A stretch of 64,000 nucleotides of DNA from JAAXHH01 sp965248395. GTDB taxonomy: Bacteria; JAAXHH01. Both the position numbers and the translations under genes were made by a program. The notes beneath the pieces were generated by a model. That model did no database searches, was not told the DNA's origin, and saw only the letters and a list, made by a program, of their open reading frames with translations. Where the stretch lies: NCBI GenBank assembly GCA_965248395.1, contig OZ252103.1, forward strand, positions 186,001-250,000, read 5' to 3'. Shown here one piece after another: positions 16,274 through 28,969 of this stretch. Each line of letters opens with the position of its first letter. The first letter of the stretch is position 1.

Positions 16274-17314
16274 ATGTCCTTTCGCCACGCATTCCCGATG
16301 ATCGGCCTATTGATCGCGGCACCGTCGCAGGCCCAGGAAGTCGCCCCACCCTTTGGCGATCCGGCATACATTTCGCCCGACGCCCGTCTGGAGATGGTTT
16401 TCAACGAGGGCCTGGCACTTACCGAGAGTCCGGCCGAGGGGCCGGACGGGATGATCTACTTCAGCGACATCACCTTCACCTCGGCGTCGGGACCAGACGG
16501 CGTCGAGGCCGGCCATATCTGGCGCTACGATCCGAAGACGGGCGAAAGCACCATATTCCGTTCGCCCAGCGGCATGTCGAACGGCCTCAAGTTCGACGCC
16601 CAGGACCGACTCATCGCCGCTGAAGGAGCCGACTACGGCGGACGGCGGGTGACGCGGACGGACATGAAGACGGGCAAAAGCTACATCATCGCCGGCACGT
16701 ACGAGGGACGGCCGTTCAATGCTCCGAACGATCTCTCCATCGACGAGAAGGGCCGAGTCTACTTCAGCGATCCGAAGTACATCGGCTACGAATCCGTGGA
16801 GCAACCGGTGATGGCCGTGTACCGCATCGACACGGACGGCTCGATCCACCGGATCATCACCGACGCCGGCAAACCGAACGGCGTAGGCGTGTCGCCCAAC
16901 CAGAAGACACTCTACGTGGTCAGCAACGACAACGGTTCCATCGACCTGGGTAAGATCACGCCCGATATCCCCGTGCAGAAGGGCCGCATGGCGCTGCTGG
17001 CCTACGACCTGCACGAGGACGGCACCGCCACGTTCCGGAGCGTCCTCGTGGACTACCTGCCTGAAGACGGACCCGATGGACTGGTCGTGGACGTCGAGGG
17101 GAACCTGTACGTGTCCGAGCGCAGCGCGAAACGTCCGGGTATCGCCATACGAGCCCCCGACGGTACGGAAAAGGCCTTCATACCGACCGGCGAGTTGCCC
17201 ACGAACGTGGGATTCGGACGGGGCGAGAACGACCGGATCCTGTACATCACCGCCGGAACCGGACTTTACCGGATCCCGGTAATGAAGGCGGGCTACCATC
17301 TTCCGCGGGAATAG
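16274..17314 (+). CDS. SMP-30/gluconolactonase family protein, secreted
   Basis: A 346-residue six-bladed propeller. I start at the ATG at 16274 because AAGGAGA lies just upstream and the product then opens with a signal peptide ending APSQAQ. Family motifs are visible: GMSNGLKFD, FNAPNDLSID, RVYFSDPK, KPNGVGVSP and GPDGLVVDVEGNLYVS, which include the Asn and Asp metal ligands. Members hydrolyse sugar lactones with a divalent metal. It lies 28 bases before a sodium/solute symporter, so a lactone may be opened in the periplasm and the acid taken up. Confidence 0.88.
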   Translation: MSFRHAFPMIGLLIAAPSQAQEVAPPFGDPAYISPDARLEMVFNEGLALTESPAEGPDGMIYFSDITFTSASGPDGVEAGHIWRYDPKTGESTIFRSPSGMSNGLKFDAQDRLIAAEGADYGGRRVTRTDMKTGKSYIIAGTYEGRPFNAPNDLSIDEKGRVYFSDPKYIGYESVEQPVMAVYRIDTDGSIHRIITDAGKPNGVGVSPNQKTLYVVSNDNGSIDLGKITPDIPVQKGRMALLAYDLHEDGTATFRSVLVDYLPEDGPDGLVVDVEGNLYVSERSAKRPGIAIRAPDGTEKAFIPTGELPTNVGFGRGENDRILYITAGTGLYRIPVMKAGYHLPRE

Positions 17315-17342
17315 ACGCAGCCGGGCATCCTACCCATAACCC

Positions 17343-19049
17343 ATGTCCTTTCTCGACTGGACCATCGTATTTCTCGTCAACGGCGGCATCGTCGTCTACG
17401 GTCTGCTGGCCTTCCGCGAGAAGCGCGAGAGCTTCGACTGGTACCTGGCGGCCAAGTCCATGCCGTGGTGGGCCATCGGTCTTTCCGCCTTCGGCACGGC
17501 CGTGGACAGCGGCGATTACGTGGCGATCGCCGGCGGAGCCTACCAATTCGGCCTGTCCCAGCTTTCCCAGTGGTGGCTTGGCATCGCCATCGGTTGGTTC
17601 GTCCTCAGCTTCTTCGTCATCCTGCCCATGTACCGGTCGGGCGTCTTCACCAACGCCGAGTGGCTCGAATTCCGCTTTGGGCCGTCCGTCCGCGTCATGG
17701 CGGTCCTCATCAACATCCAGTCCCGCACCAACGTACTCGCCAACATCTTCTTCTCCATGTACCTGGTACTGAGCGTACTGGCCGGGTTTACGCCGACCGG
17801 GAGCTGGCTGGTCGTGGTGGCGGTAGCGGCGTCCGCGACGCTATACATCATCCGCGGCGGTCTGCAGGCAGGGGTATTCACCGACGCTATACAGAGCGTG
17901 GCCATGATAGTGGGGTCTTTCGTGCTCTGGATCGTCGTTTGGGTCAGGGGAGGCGGCTGGACAGGACTGAACGACCGCCTGGCCGCCGTGGACCCCCAGC
18001 TGCCGGACGTGCTGCTTCACGTGGGCGGCTACTCTCCTCCCGGCGTGCCCGCGGCGGTGGTCATCCTCAGTTTCATCGTCGTGCTGACGATGTACGCGGT
18101 CATCAACCAGTACGAGGCCATCCGGTTCCTGGGCGCCCGGTCGGAATGGGACTTCAAGATGGCCGCGGTGGTGGCCAGCACGGCCACGGCCGTGTGCCTT
18201 TGGTTCAATGTCACCATGGGGCCCATGGCCCGGGCGGACTTCCCCGGGCTGGAGTCCATCGACCAGGCCTACCCTCTCATGATCCAGGCCTACCTGCCCC
18301 ACGGACTGATCGGGCTGGTCGTGGCCGGACTGATCGCCGGCGGGTACTCCACCTTCGACTCCATCGGCATCGGCATATCCAGTCTCTTCGTTCGCGACAT
18401 CTACGCCCGGTTCATCGTGAAACGGGCGCCGGACGCTCACTACACCCGCGTGGGCCGCGTCACGGCACCCTTCATCATGGCCCTGGGTTTCGCCTACGTG
18501 CCCTTCATCCAGGAGGGCATGCTCGCGTTCTACCTCCGCCTGGCCGGTGCTATAGCGGTCCCGCTGATGACCGTCATACTCATGGGGGTCTTTACTCGCG
18601 TGCACAGATCGACCGGCATCGTGGGCCTGCTCGTCGGACTGGTCTACGGCGTTTCAGCGATCCTGAGTGAAAACCTGGAGTGGGGACTGCCCGTGTGGTT
18701 CACCAACACGTGGTGGACCTATCTCTGGAATATCGTCCTGCCCGCGGCCGGCATGCTGGTGGCCTCGGGTTTGATCACGCTGAGGCGCGGTTCGGTGCCG
18801 GATGAAGAACTGGAAGGGCTCGTCTATGCAAAGGAGAACGACATACCCTCGGTGCGGGACCGAATGGCTCACAGACTGAAGGCGCTCGAAGGCACCTGGC
18901 TTCAGAAGACACTTGCAGAAGCTCCGGTGCGCGGGGCCTATTCCTTTAGACTGCCACCCGGTGGACTGCCCTTCTACCGTCGTCCCGGCCTGCTGGCCCT
19001 GGGCTACCTTGCGATCGCGTCCGGATTGTTGTTCGGGGTACTGTGGTAG
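17343..19049 (+). CDS. Sodium/solute symporter (SSS family)
   Basis: A 568-residue polytopic transporter with the LeuT-type SSS pattern: a first helix after SFLDWTIVF, then KSMPWWAIGLSAFGTAVDSGDY, FTNAEWLEFRFG, and GLIAGGYSTFDSIGIGISSLFVRDIY, which is the family signature around the sodium site. Thirteen or more hydrophobic segments are apparent. It is in tandem with the lactonase (28-base gap) and shares its direction, suggesting co-transcription. The solute is probably a sugar or sugar acid given the neighbour, but this is inference. Confidence 0.88.
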   Translation: MSFLDWTIVFLVNGGIVVYGLLAFREKRESFDWYLAAKSMPWWAIGLSAFGTAVDSGDYVAIAGGAYQFGLSQLSQWWLGIAIGWFVLSFFVILPMYRSGVFTNAEWLEFRFGPSVRVMAVLINIQSRTNVLANIFFSMYLVLSVLAGFTPTGSWLVVVAVAASATLYIIRGGLQAGVFTDAIQSVAMIVGSFVLWIVVWVRGGGWTGLNDRLAAVDPQLPDVLLHVGGYSPPGVPAAVVILSFIVVLTMYAVINQYEAIRFLGARSEWDFKMAAVVASTATAVCLWFNVTMGPMARADFPGLESIDQAYPLMIQAYLPHGLIGLVVAGLIAGGYSTFDSIGIGISSLFVRDIYARFIVKRAPDAHYTRVGRVTAPFIMALGFAYVPFIQEGMLAFYLRLAGAIAVPLMTVILMGVFTRVHRSTGIVGLLVGLVYGVSAILSENLEWGLPVWFTNTWWTYLWNIVLPAAGMLVASGLITLRRGSVPDEELEGLVYAKENDIPSVRDRMAHRLKALEGTWLQKTLAEAPVRGAYSFRLPPGGLPFYRRPGLLALGYLAIASGLLFGVLW

Positions 19050-19257
19050 ATCCATGAATACGAGAGAGACTTTACCGTGTCGTCCGATCAAGATTCCAGC
19101 CGATCCAATATTTTATACCTACAGAAACCAGCGCAGGTATCTCTAACTCCAATCGGACCCGTAATCTCGAAACATATTCCCAACACCAACAGTCTTACAT
19201 CTACGTAATTTCGGAAACCATCTTCAGTCCTGACCCCATCTTTCCTGGCGTGACACC

Positions 19258-21669
19258 ATGTTTAGAAACTATCTGACCATCGCTATAAGAAACCTACTCA
19301 GGTACAAGGGATATTCGGCGATTAATGTATTGGGGCTGGCCATTGGAATCGCCTGCTGTGTATTGATCATGCTTTATGTTCAGGATGAACTCAGCTATGA
19401 CCAGTACCACGAAAAGAAAGACCGGATTTACCGCATGGTGGAATCCGCGACGGTAGCGGGAAGGCCTATCGAGGCGGCTGTTACGCCTCCACCCTGGGCC
19501 CCTGTGCTGGCGAAAGACTATCCCGTAATCGAGCAGATCACCCGGATAAAACCACCTAACTCCCGGTGGCTCATACGATACGGAGATAAACGGTTCTACG
19601 AGAGGTTCTTCGTCTTCGCGGATTCTTCGGTCTTTGATATCTTCACCATCCCACTTGTCCAGGGCAACGCGCAAACGGCCCTGGCCGAACCCCATACGGT
19701 GGTGCTGTCGGAATCCATGGCCGCCAAATACTTCGGCGATGAAAACCCGATCGGCGAGGTGATTACCGGTGACGACCTCTACAAGTTTACGGTCATAGGC
19801 ATCATGCGGGACATGCCGCGAAACTCACACTTTCATTTCGATTTCCTGGCGTCCTATGCCTCCCTGGCACCGAACAAGCTTTACAACGAACCGTCCACGA
19901 TGCAAAACCAGGGGTTCAGCCACGATCTGTATACCTATCTTCTGCTCCAGGAGGATTCTGAACCCGAGGAACTTGAGGAGGAACTCCCCGTATTCCTGGA
20001 CAACTACCTCGGCGAAATGCTCAAATCAGTGGGCATAGAAGCCAGACCCTTCCTGCAGCCTGTCACCGATATCCATCTCTATTCCAACATGGAAGCCGAA
20101 ATAGCGGCGAACAGCAACATCCGGTACGTGTATATCTTCTCTTCTCTGGCCGTTTTTATCCTGCTGATCGCCTGCGTGAATTTCATGAACCTTTCCACCG
20201 CTCGTTCCGCCCGCAGGGCGCAGGAAGTCGGTATGCGAAAAGTACTGGGCGCCCATCGAAATCAGCTAATCAGACAGTTTACGGGAGAGTCGATCCTGGT
20301 TTCCCTGATCGCGCTGGTCATCGCGATGGGGCTGGTTCATCTGCTGCTGCCGCAGTTTAACCAGCTATCGGGGAAAACGCTGACGATGGATTACCAGTCC
20401 ATCTGGCTGGCGCCGACCCTGGCAGCCATCGTCCTCATTACGGGGATCGTCTCCGGCGGATATCCCGCGTTTATCCTGTCCTCCTTCAGGCCCGTTGCCG
20501 TGCTGACCGGCGCGCTGAAAGCGGGTGCGTCTCATTCGTTTCTCAGGAAAACCCTGATCACGATTCAGTTCGGTATTTCCATTCTCATGATCGTCGGAAC
20601 CATAGTTGTCCTGTATCAGTTGGAATACATGCAAAATAAGAAACTAGGTTTTGACAGGGAAAACGTGGTCGTCGTTCGCTTGCCGGATGCAGAAGCGGTT
20701 AAGGGTTATTCGGCGTACAAGAACGCAGTTCTGCAGTTTCCTGAAATACTGAACGTGAGTTCGTCGACCAGCGTGCCCGGCGGTCAGACCAGCCTTAACC
20801 TGGTTACTCCGGAAGGCGTTCAGGAGGATGAGAGCCCGGTTTACCAGATGATCTGGACGGACTATGACTTCATAGAAACGCTGGGTATCGAAATGGCGTC
20901 AGGTCGTTCGTTTTCCCAGGAATTCGGTGCGGACTCCACCGCCTGCCTGATCAATGAAGCGGCCGTACGCGCCCTGGGTTGGGAAGATCCTATCGGCAGA
21001 ACCTACAAGCTTACCGGCGCTACGGATGATCCGCCGTCTCTGAACGTCATCGGCGTTATGAAGGACTTCCACAATCAGTCGTTGCATCAACCCATCGAGC
21101 CACTGATGATACTGATGAAGTCGGAACCTTCCGCGTTTATGGTAATTCGCATTCAGGGAAGAAACGTATCGCGCGGACTGGAGGTATTACAAGAGCAGTG
21201 GAGGCAGACCTACCCTGACCATCCCGCCATGGATTACTCGTTTCTCGACGACAACCTCGAGCAGCTTTATCGGGCCGAACAGAGGCTGGGGACCGTCTTC
21301 GTTGCCGGCGCGGCGCTTTCCATTCTGATCGCCTGCCTGGGGCTCCTGGGGCTTTCGTCCTTCATGGCCGAGCAACGGACCAGGGAGATCGGCGTACGAA
21401 AGGTCCTCGGCGCCACGATAGTGAACGTTATCCTGCTGCTGTCCAGGGACTTCACGAAGCTCATCCTGCTCGCTTTCATGATCGGCGCCCCGGCAGGATA
21501 CTACGTCATGCAGGCATGGCTGGGTGATTTCCCCTACCGAATCGAACTGGGTTTAGGGGTGTTTGTATTCGCGGGTCTCGTCGCGCTGATAATCGCCTGG
21601 CTTACCGTGGGTTATCAGGCATTTAAGGCGGCTACGGCCAATCCGGCGGACGCGGTGCATGCCAGGTGA
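19258..21669 (+). CDS. FtsX/MacB-type ABC transporter permease, duplicated
   Basis: An 803-residue permease with two FtsX units. It starts MFRNYLTIAIRNLLRYKGY with the first transmembrane helix, then a long periplasmic domain (about residues 50-285), three helices including STARSARRAQEVGMRKVLGA, then a second helix-periplasmic domain-three helix unit with EQRTREIGVRKVLGA near residue 705. This double form is typical of the MacB_PCD proteins abundant in FCB-group bacteria, which move lipids, lipoproteins or peptides. No ATPase gene is adjacent, so its partner must be elsewhere. The 207-bp gap before it shows no obvious features. Confidence 0.87.
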   Translation: MFRNYLTIAIRNLLRYKGYSAINVLGLAIGIACCVLIMLYVQDELSYDQYHEKKDRIYRMVESATVAGRPIEAAVTPPPWAPVLAKDYPVIEQITRIKPPNSRWLIRYGDKRFYERFFVFADSSVFDIFTIPLVQGNAQTALAEPHTVVLSESMAAKYFGDENPIGEVITGDDLYKFTVIGIMRDMPRNSHFHFDFLASYASLAPNKLYNEPSTMQNQGFSHDLYTYLLLQEDSEPEELEEELPVFLDNYLGEMLKSVGIEARPFLQPVTDIHLYSNMEAEIAANSNIRYVYIFSSLAVFILLIACVNFMNLSTARSARRAQEVGMRKVLGAHRNQLIRQFTGESILVSLIALVIAMGLVHLLLPQFNQLSGKTLTMDYQSIWLAPTLAAIVLITGIVSGGYPAFILSSFRPVAVLTGALKAGASHSFLRKTLITIQFGISILMIVGTIVVLYQLEYMQNKKLGFDRENVVVVRLPDAEAVKGYSAYKNAVLQFPEILNVSSSTSVPGGQTSLNLVTPEGVQEDESPVYQMIWTDYDFIETLGIEMASGRSFSQEFGADSTACLINEAAVRALGWEDPIGRTYKLTGATDDPPSLNVIGVMKDFHNQSLHQPIEPLMILMKSEPSAFMVIRIQGRNVSRGLEVLQEQWRQTYPDHPAMDYSFLDDNLEQLYRAEQRLGTVFVAGAALSILIACLGLLGLSSFMAEQRTREIGVRKVLGATIVNVILLLSRDFTKLILLAFMIGAPAGYYVMQAWLGDFPYRIELGLGVFVFAGLVALIIAWLTVGYQAFKAATANPADAVHAR

Positions 21670-21679
21670 GGCTAGGCTG

Positions 21680-21715
21680 TCCTGGTCTGGCATATCCTGG
21701 TCTGGCATATCCTGG
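21680..21715. repeat. 15-bp tandem repeat, 2.4 copies
   Basis: TCCTGGTCTGGCATA occurs at 21680-21694 and 21695-21709, followed by a partial third copy (TCCTGG). It lies just after the permease stop codon. Function unknown; probably slippage. Confidence 0.8.
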
Positions 21716-21819
21716 CCTCAGATTACCTCCATAGATTTTCCTACTCCTTTCCCCCGTCGCGAACCTGCTCCATCAAGTGAAAAAACAAACCAGGAAAAGT
21801 GGATTGACGGGACTACTAA

Positions 21820-21857
21820 TTTGGAGTAAATTCCAAAATAGTACGACTTTTTTGGAG
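21820..21857. promoter_or_regulatory. TTTGGA dyad plus third half-site, candidate autoregulatory operator
   Basis: TTTGGA (21820-21825) and TCCAAA (21832-21837) form a dyad with a 6-bp spacer. A third TTTGGA (21851-21856) merges into the GGAG ribosome site of the ATPase gene. The placement right over the promoter and start suggests control of the gene downstream. I believe similar TTTGGA/TCCAAA dyads precede other DUF4143 ATPase genes, but could not check. Confidence 0.5.
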
Positions 21858-21862
21858 AATAG

Positions 21863-23036
21863 GTGAAAATGGTACAATATCTTCGGCGATTGAAGATGGA
21901 ACTGCCCTATCGGCAGTCGGCATTCCTGTGGGGACCGCGCAAGACGGGTAAATCCACCTATATCGGACAGCGGTTTCCCGACAGCCTGGTCTATGATTTT
22001 CTCAAAACAGATCTGATGCTGGACTTCAACCGGCGGCCGGCTCTGTTGCGCGAACAACTGCTAGCGAAATCCGAAGCGTTTCTATCGCATCCGATCGTCC
22101 TGGACGAAGTGCAGCGTGTGCCGCTCTTATTGGATGAGGTGCACTGGCTGATCGAAAACAGGGACTTGCGGTTCATCCTGTGCGGTTCCAGTGCGCGCAA
22201 GCTCAAGCGGGGACGAGCCAATCTACTTGGAGGGCGCGCCTGGCGCTATGAGATGTATCCGCTGGTGACCGATGAATTGAACGACGGCGATTTGGATATC
22301 CTGAAGATATTGAATCGCGGTTTGATTCCTGATCATTTTTCCAGTACGCAATACCGCCGTTCCCTGAACGCATATCTGCAAGACTACTTGAAGGAGGAAG
22401 TTTTTGCCGAGGGCCTGACGCGCGATATTCCGGCGTTTTCCAGGTTTTTCGAGGCGATGGAATACGCGCACGGCGAGTTGACCAACTTTTCCAACATCGG
22501 ACGCGAGTGCGGCGTCAGCTCCAAGACCGTGAAAGAGTACTACCAGATTCTCGTCGATACGCTTTTGGGCAGCATGGTCGGCACCCTTCAAAAGAAGGCA
22601 AAGTCGCCAGGTCATTTCGAGAGCATCCAAATTCTATCTATTCGACGTGGGCATAGCCGGTATGCTCGTCAAGCGACATCTGCAGGAAACCAAAGGCGCG
22701 GACTTCGGAAGAGCGCTCGAACACCTTATCTTCTGCGAACTGAAGGCGCACGCGTCCTACAACGAATTACATTACGACGTTCATTTCTGGCGCACGAAGT
22801 CGGGGCTGGAAGTTGATTTCGTGCTGGGAAACGGCGAGGTGGCCATCGAGGTAAAGGGTACGAGCCGGGTGGAAGACAAATTGCTGCGCGCCATGCGTGC
22901 GTTCATCGATGAATACGCGCCATCCAAAGCGCTTGTCGTTTGCAATGAGCCGGCAGAACGCGTCGCGGGCCCGATTCGCATCGTGCCCTGGAAGACGTTT
23001 CTACAGTCGCTGTGGGCGGGCGAAGTCATATCCTGA
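21863..23036 (+). pseudogene. AAA+ ATPase with DUF4143, frameshifted
   Basis: Together the two frames give a normal protein of about 390 residues of the AAA_14/DUF4143 family. The first frame has the Walker A loop GPRKTGKST (about residues 26-34), Walker B HPIVLDEVQR, and FILCGSSARKL. The reading then slips near 22577-22580, where GTCG stands in place of one codon after LLGSM. In the other frame the protein continues APFKRRQSRQVISRASKFYLFDVGIAG and ends with the DUF4143 nuclease-like domain (SGLEVDFVLGNGEVAIEVK). One surplus base explains the break. The start is a GTG at 21863, seven bases after GGAG; an ATG at 21869 is the alternative. It is either a recent pseudogene or a base-call error. 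These ATPases are often mobile and of unclear function. Confidence 0.8.
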
Positions 23037-23105
23037 CGGTTCGTACTCACCCACCTCATCAACCTTCTCTGACTCCACCGTAATGCGGATTACCGAGCAA
23101 TCACG

Positions 23106-23141
23106 CACAACATTTCTGTTGACGTCAACACTTCTGTTGTG
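23106..23141. promoter_or_regulatory. 36-bp nested inverted repeat, candidate HicB operator
   Basis: A perfect 14-bp palindrome TGTTGACGTCAACA (23117-23130) is flanked symmetrically, at 4 bp on each side, by CACAACA (23106-23112) and TGTTGTG (23135-23141), which are reverse complements. All four half-sites share the CAACA core. It ends 11 bp before the hicA start, the expected place for HicB autorepression. Confidence 0.65.
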
Positions 23142-23152
23142 TATCATTGGAT

Positions 23153-23278
23153 ATGAACGCGAATGAACTTAGACGTTGGCTGAGGGAGCGGACAACCCAG
23201 TTGCCCATGCATGGTGGAAGCAGGGAACTCGGGCGGAAACTGGTGGCCAAGATCAAGAAAGATCTGGGGTTGGACTGA
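23153..23278 (+). pseudogene. hicA: HicA toxin remnant with in-frame internal deletion
   Basis: A 41-codon frame too short for normal gene callers. It begins MNANELRRWL and ends LPMHGGSRELG, VAKIKKDLGLD. The start and end match full HicA toxins of the short dsRBD-like family (about 60 residues), but the middle is gone: the stretch that normally holds the G-S/G-H motif with the catalytic His is absent, and about 20 residues are missing without loss of frame. HicA is an mRNA-cleaving toxin; this remnant should be inactive. Its TGA overlaps the ATG of hicB by one base, the normal hicAB arrangement, which supports the identification. Confidence 0.7.
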
Positions 23279-23691
23279 TGCTCAAGTATCCTGTAATGCT
23301 CGAAAAAGACGATGATACCGTGCTGGTCACGTCTCCTGACTTTCCGGAACTCGCCACGTTTGGCATGGACCGGGACGAAGCAATCGCACGAGCAGTCGAC
23401 GCCGTGGAGGAGGCGATAGCGGGTCGCATACACGATGGGCGGGATGTCCCGATGCCGTCTCAGGGACGCGACCTTGCCTTGTTGCCTACGCTCACTGCCG
23501 TCAAGGTAATGCTATACCGGGGCATGCGGGAGCAGGGCATCGGCAAGGCTGAACTGGCGCGACGCCTCGGCTGGCATCTTCCACAGGTGGACCGGGTGCT
23601 GGACGTTCAACACCATTCGCGCATGGACCAGATGGACGCGGCCATGAGCGCTATAGGCCGGCACCTTTACGTTCGGGATTCAATCCCTTAG
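23278..23691 (+). CDS. hicB: HicB antitoxin
   Basis: A 137-residue HicB-type antitoxin starting at the ATG at 23278, which overlaps the hicA stop. The N-terminal half has the partial RNase-H-like fold pattern (YPVMLEKDDDTVLVTSPDFPELATFG, here as two short strands and DEAIARAVDAVEEAI). The C-terminal half contains a helix-turn-helix (GIGKAELARRLGWHLPQVDRVLD, about residues 88-110) for binding its own promoter. The paired toxin is internally deleted, so this gene may survive as a stand-alone regulator. A nested palindrome just before hicA is its likely site. Confidence 0.85.
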   Translation: MLKYPVMLEKDDDTVLVTSPDFPELATFGMDRDEAIARAVDAVEEAIAGRIHDGRDVPMPSQGRDLALLPTLTAVKVMLYRGMREQGIGKAELARRLGWHLPQVDRVLDVQHHSRMDQMDAAMSAIGRHLYVRDSIP

Positions 23692-23738
23692 ACTTTGCCA
23701 ACCCTTCCTGGCCAGCCCTTTCGGTTCGCAACTTCCAT

Positions 23739-24947
23739 TCAACTACTCACCAGCACCTGCTTCAACGCGGCGATGAACGCCTCGTTTTCCTCGGGTAGTC
23801 CAGCGGTTACGCGGATCCATCCCTCGATGTTCCAACGCGCCTTCGCATTGCCCACCAGGACGTTGTGATCTTCCCGAAGCCTGCGGACGAGTTCGTCCAC
23901 GTCTGTTTTTACGTTCATCATCACGAAACTCGACTCGCTCGGCGCATACTCGATGCCCATGGCGTCCAGTTGCTCGTAGAAATACCGTTTCCCCTGGATG
24001 GCCAGGTCGCGGGAGCGCTTCATGTGGGTCTCGTCGTCCAGGGCGGCCGAAGCGGCGTGGGTGGACAGCATAGTGAGCGTGTTGGCCCGGTGGCTGTTGA
24101 TCTTCGCAATGATTTCGGGCCGGGCGACCGCATATCCCACCCGCATGCCGGCCATGCCGAAGACCTTGGAAAACGTACGGGTAACGATGACGTTCGGATG
24201 ATCTTCTATCAAGGATGCCGAACCTTCGCGATCCTCCTCGTTTTCGGCGAATTCTATATAGGCCTCGTCGACGAGTACCAGGACCCTTTCGGGGATGGAC
24301 GCGACAAAGGGCTTCAACTGCGACATGGGAGTCAGTTGACCCGTGGGATTACCGGGGCTGGTCACCACGACCAGAGAGGTCCTGTCCGTAACAGCACCAC
24401 TGAGTCCGTCGAGATCCGGTTTCATGCCCGCCAGGAGCGGCACCCGTACCGATTCGGCGTTCTGCATGCCGGCGAGTCTGGTTATGAAGCCGAAACCGGG
24501 CAGGCTCTCCACGACCTCCTGTCCCTCGCGAAGGAAAGTATGTCCAATGGCGAAGAGCAGGTCCGACGACCCGGCGCCCACGGAGATCCAGGCGTTTTGC
24601 ACCGGTGCGAAGGGGCTGTCCGTCCATTCCACGACGGGTACGCCGTGCCTGCGGGCGAGCTTGCCCAGAAGATCGGGGTTCTGGCCGTAGCGGTTGATAC
24701 TGTAGACCAGGGCGGTCACCGCCTCGATGGCCCGGGGGGATGGTCCGAGGGCGTTCTCGTTGGCGTCGATACGCACCAGGCCCGGGGGCACGCCCCAGCC
24801 GCGGACGGAGGGTCCACCGACCATTTGCGCCATGGCCTCGTAGCCGCCCACCGACAATGCGCCTGCGCCAGCCAGCGCGCCTTTCAGGAATCCCCGCCTC
24901 GACAATCCGAGACGATCCGGAGCACTACCGTTTTTAAGATCAGACAT
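23739..24947 (-). CDS. Tat-exported HisC-like aminotransferase
   Basis: A 402-residue class I/II PLP aminotransferase of the histidinol-phosphate type. I start at the ATG at 24947, which has AAGGAG seven bases upstream; the product then begins with a Tat signal (LSRRGFLKG, Arg17-Arg18) and an Ala/Gly-rich core. The catalytic part shows RIDANENALGPSP, SSDLLFAIGHTF, SPGNPTGQ, VDEAYIEF and the PLP lysine in TRTFSKVFGMAGMR. True HisC is cytoplasmic and about 350 residues; the Tat leader argues for a periplasmic enzyme with another substrate. There are no histidine genes nearby. Confidence 0.85.
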   Translation of the reverse strand: MSDLKNGSAPDRLGLSRRGFLKGALAGAGALSVGGYEAMAQMVGGPSVRGWGVPPGLVRIDANENALGPSPRAIEAVTALVYSINRYGQNPDLLGKLARRHGVPVVEWTDSPFAPVQNAWISVGAGSSDLLFAIGHTFLREGQEVVESLPGFGFITRLAGMQNAESVRVPLLAGMKPDLDGLSGAVTDRTSLVVVTSPGNPTGQLTPMSQLKPFVASIPERVLVLVDEAYIEFAENEEDREGSASLIEDHPNVIVTRTFSKVFGMAGMRVGYAVARPEIIAKINSHRANTLTMLSTHAASAALDDETHMKRSRDLAIQGKRYFYEQLDAMGIEYAPSESSFVMMNVKTDVDELVRRLREDHNVLVGNAKARWNIEGWIRVTAGLPEENEAFIAALKQVLVSS

Positions 24948-25200
24948 TTTCGATCTCCTTGATTGAGTTTCATATTGGGAATCGTGGATCGGCAACCCCT
25001 ATGATACAGGTGCGTGACACGGGCAGGCAAGGCTTTATGCGTTGACCTTGACGCTCCCTGGGACCTCCCGTAGATTTAAGGTGGAAATGCACGCGACGGC
25101 GGTTTCGGACAAGCGGCACAGGGTCATCCGCACCATACTCGTGGATACCCCGCGCCCATGTGTGAAAATGGTATAGCAGTACAGGAAGTACAACCTCGAG

Positions 25201-25215
25201 AAGGAGCCTGCAATC
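25201..25215 (+). promoter_or_regulatory. Strong Shine-Dalgarno followed by ATC: probable true metH start
   Basis: AAGGAG (25201-25206) is followed after 6 bases by ATC (25213-25215) in the metH frame. An in-frame TAG lies further upstream. The next ATG (25303) would remove the first strand of the homocysteine domain (SERILIIDGAM). Either ATC is used as a start or an ATG was changed or miscalled. Confidence 0.55.
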
Positions 25216-25302
25216 TTCAGACAGTCCCATCCTGACATAACGGAAACCCACCGCCTGCTGGACCGCCTGCTTTCCGAACGCATCCTGATCATCGACGGCG
25301 CC

Positions 25303-28947
<3,645 letters not shown>

Positions 28948-28969
28948 ACCACTGGTTGGCTACCTATGC

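Noticed and set aside
24948..25302. Search for a cobalamin or SAM riboswitch before metH
   Set aside because: No B12-box-like or SAM-I-like conserved core was seen in the leader.
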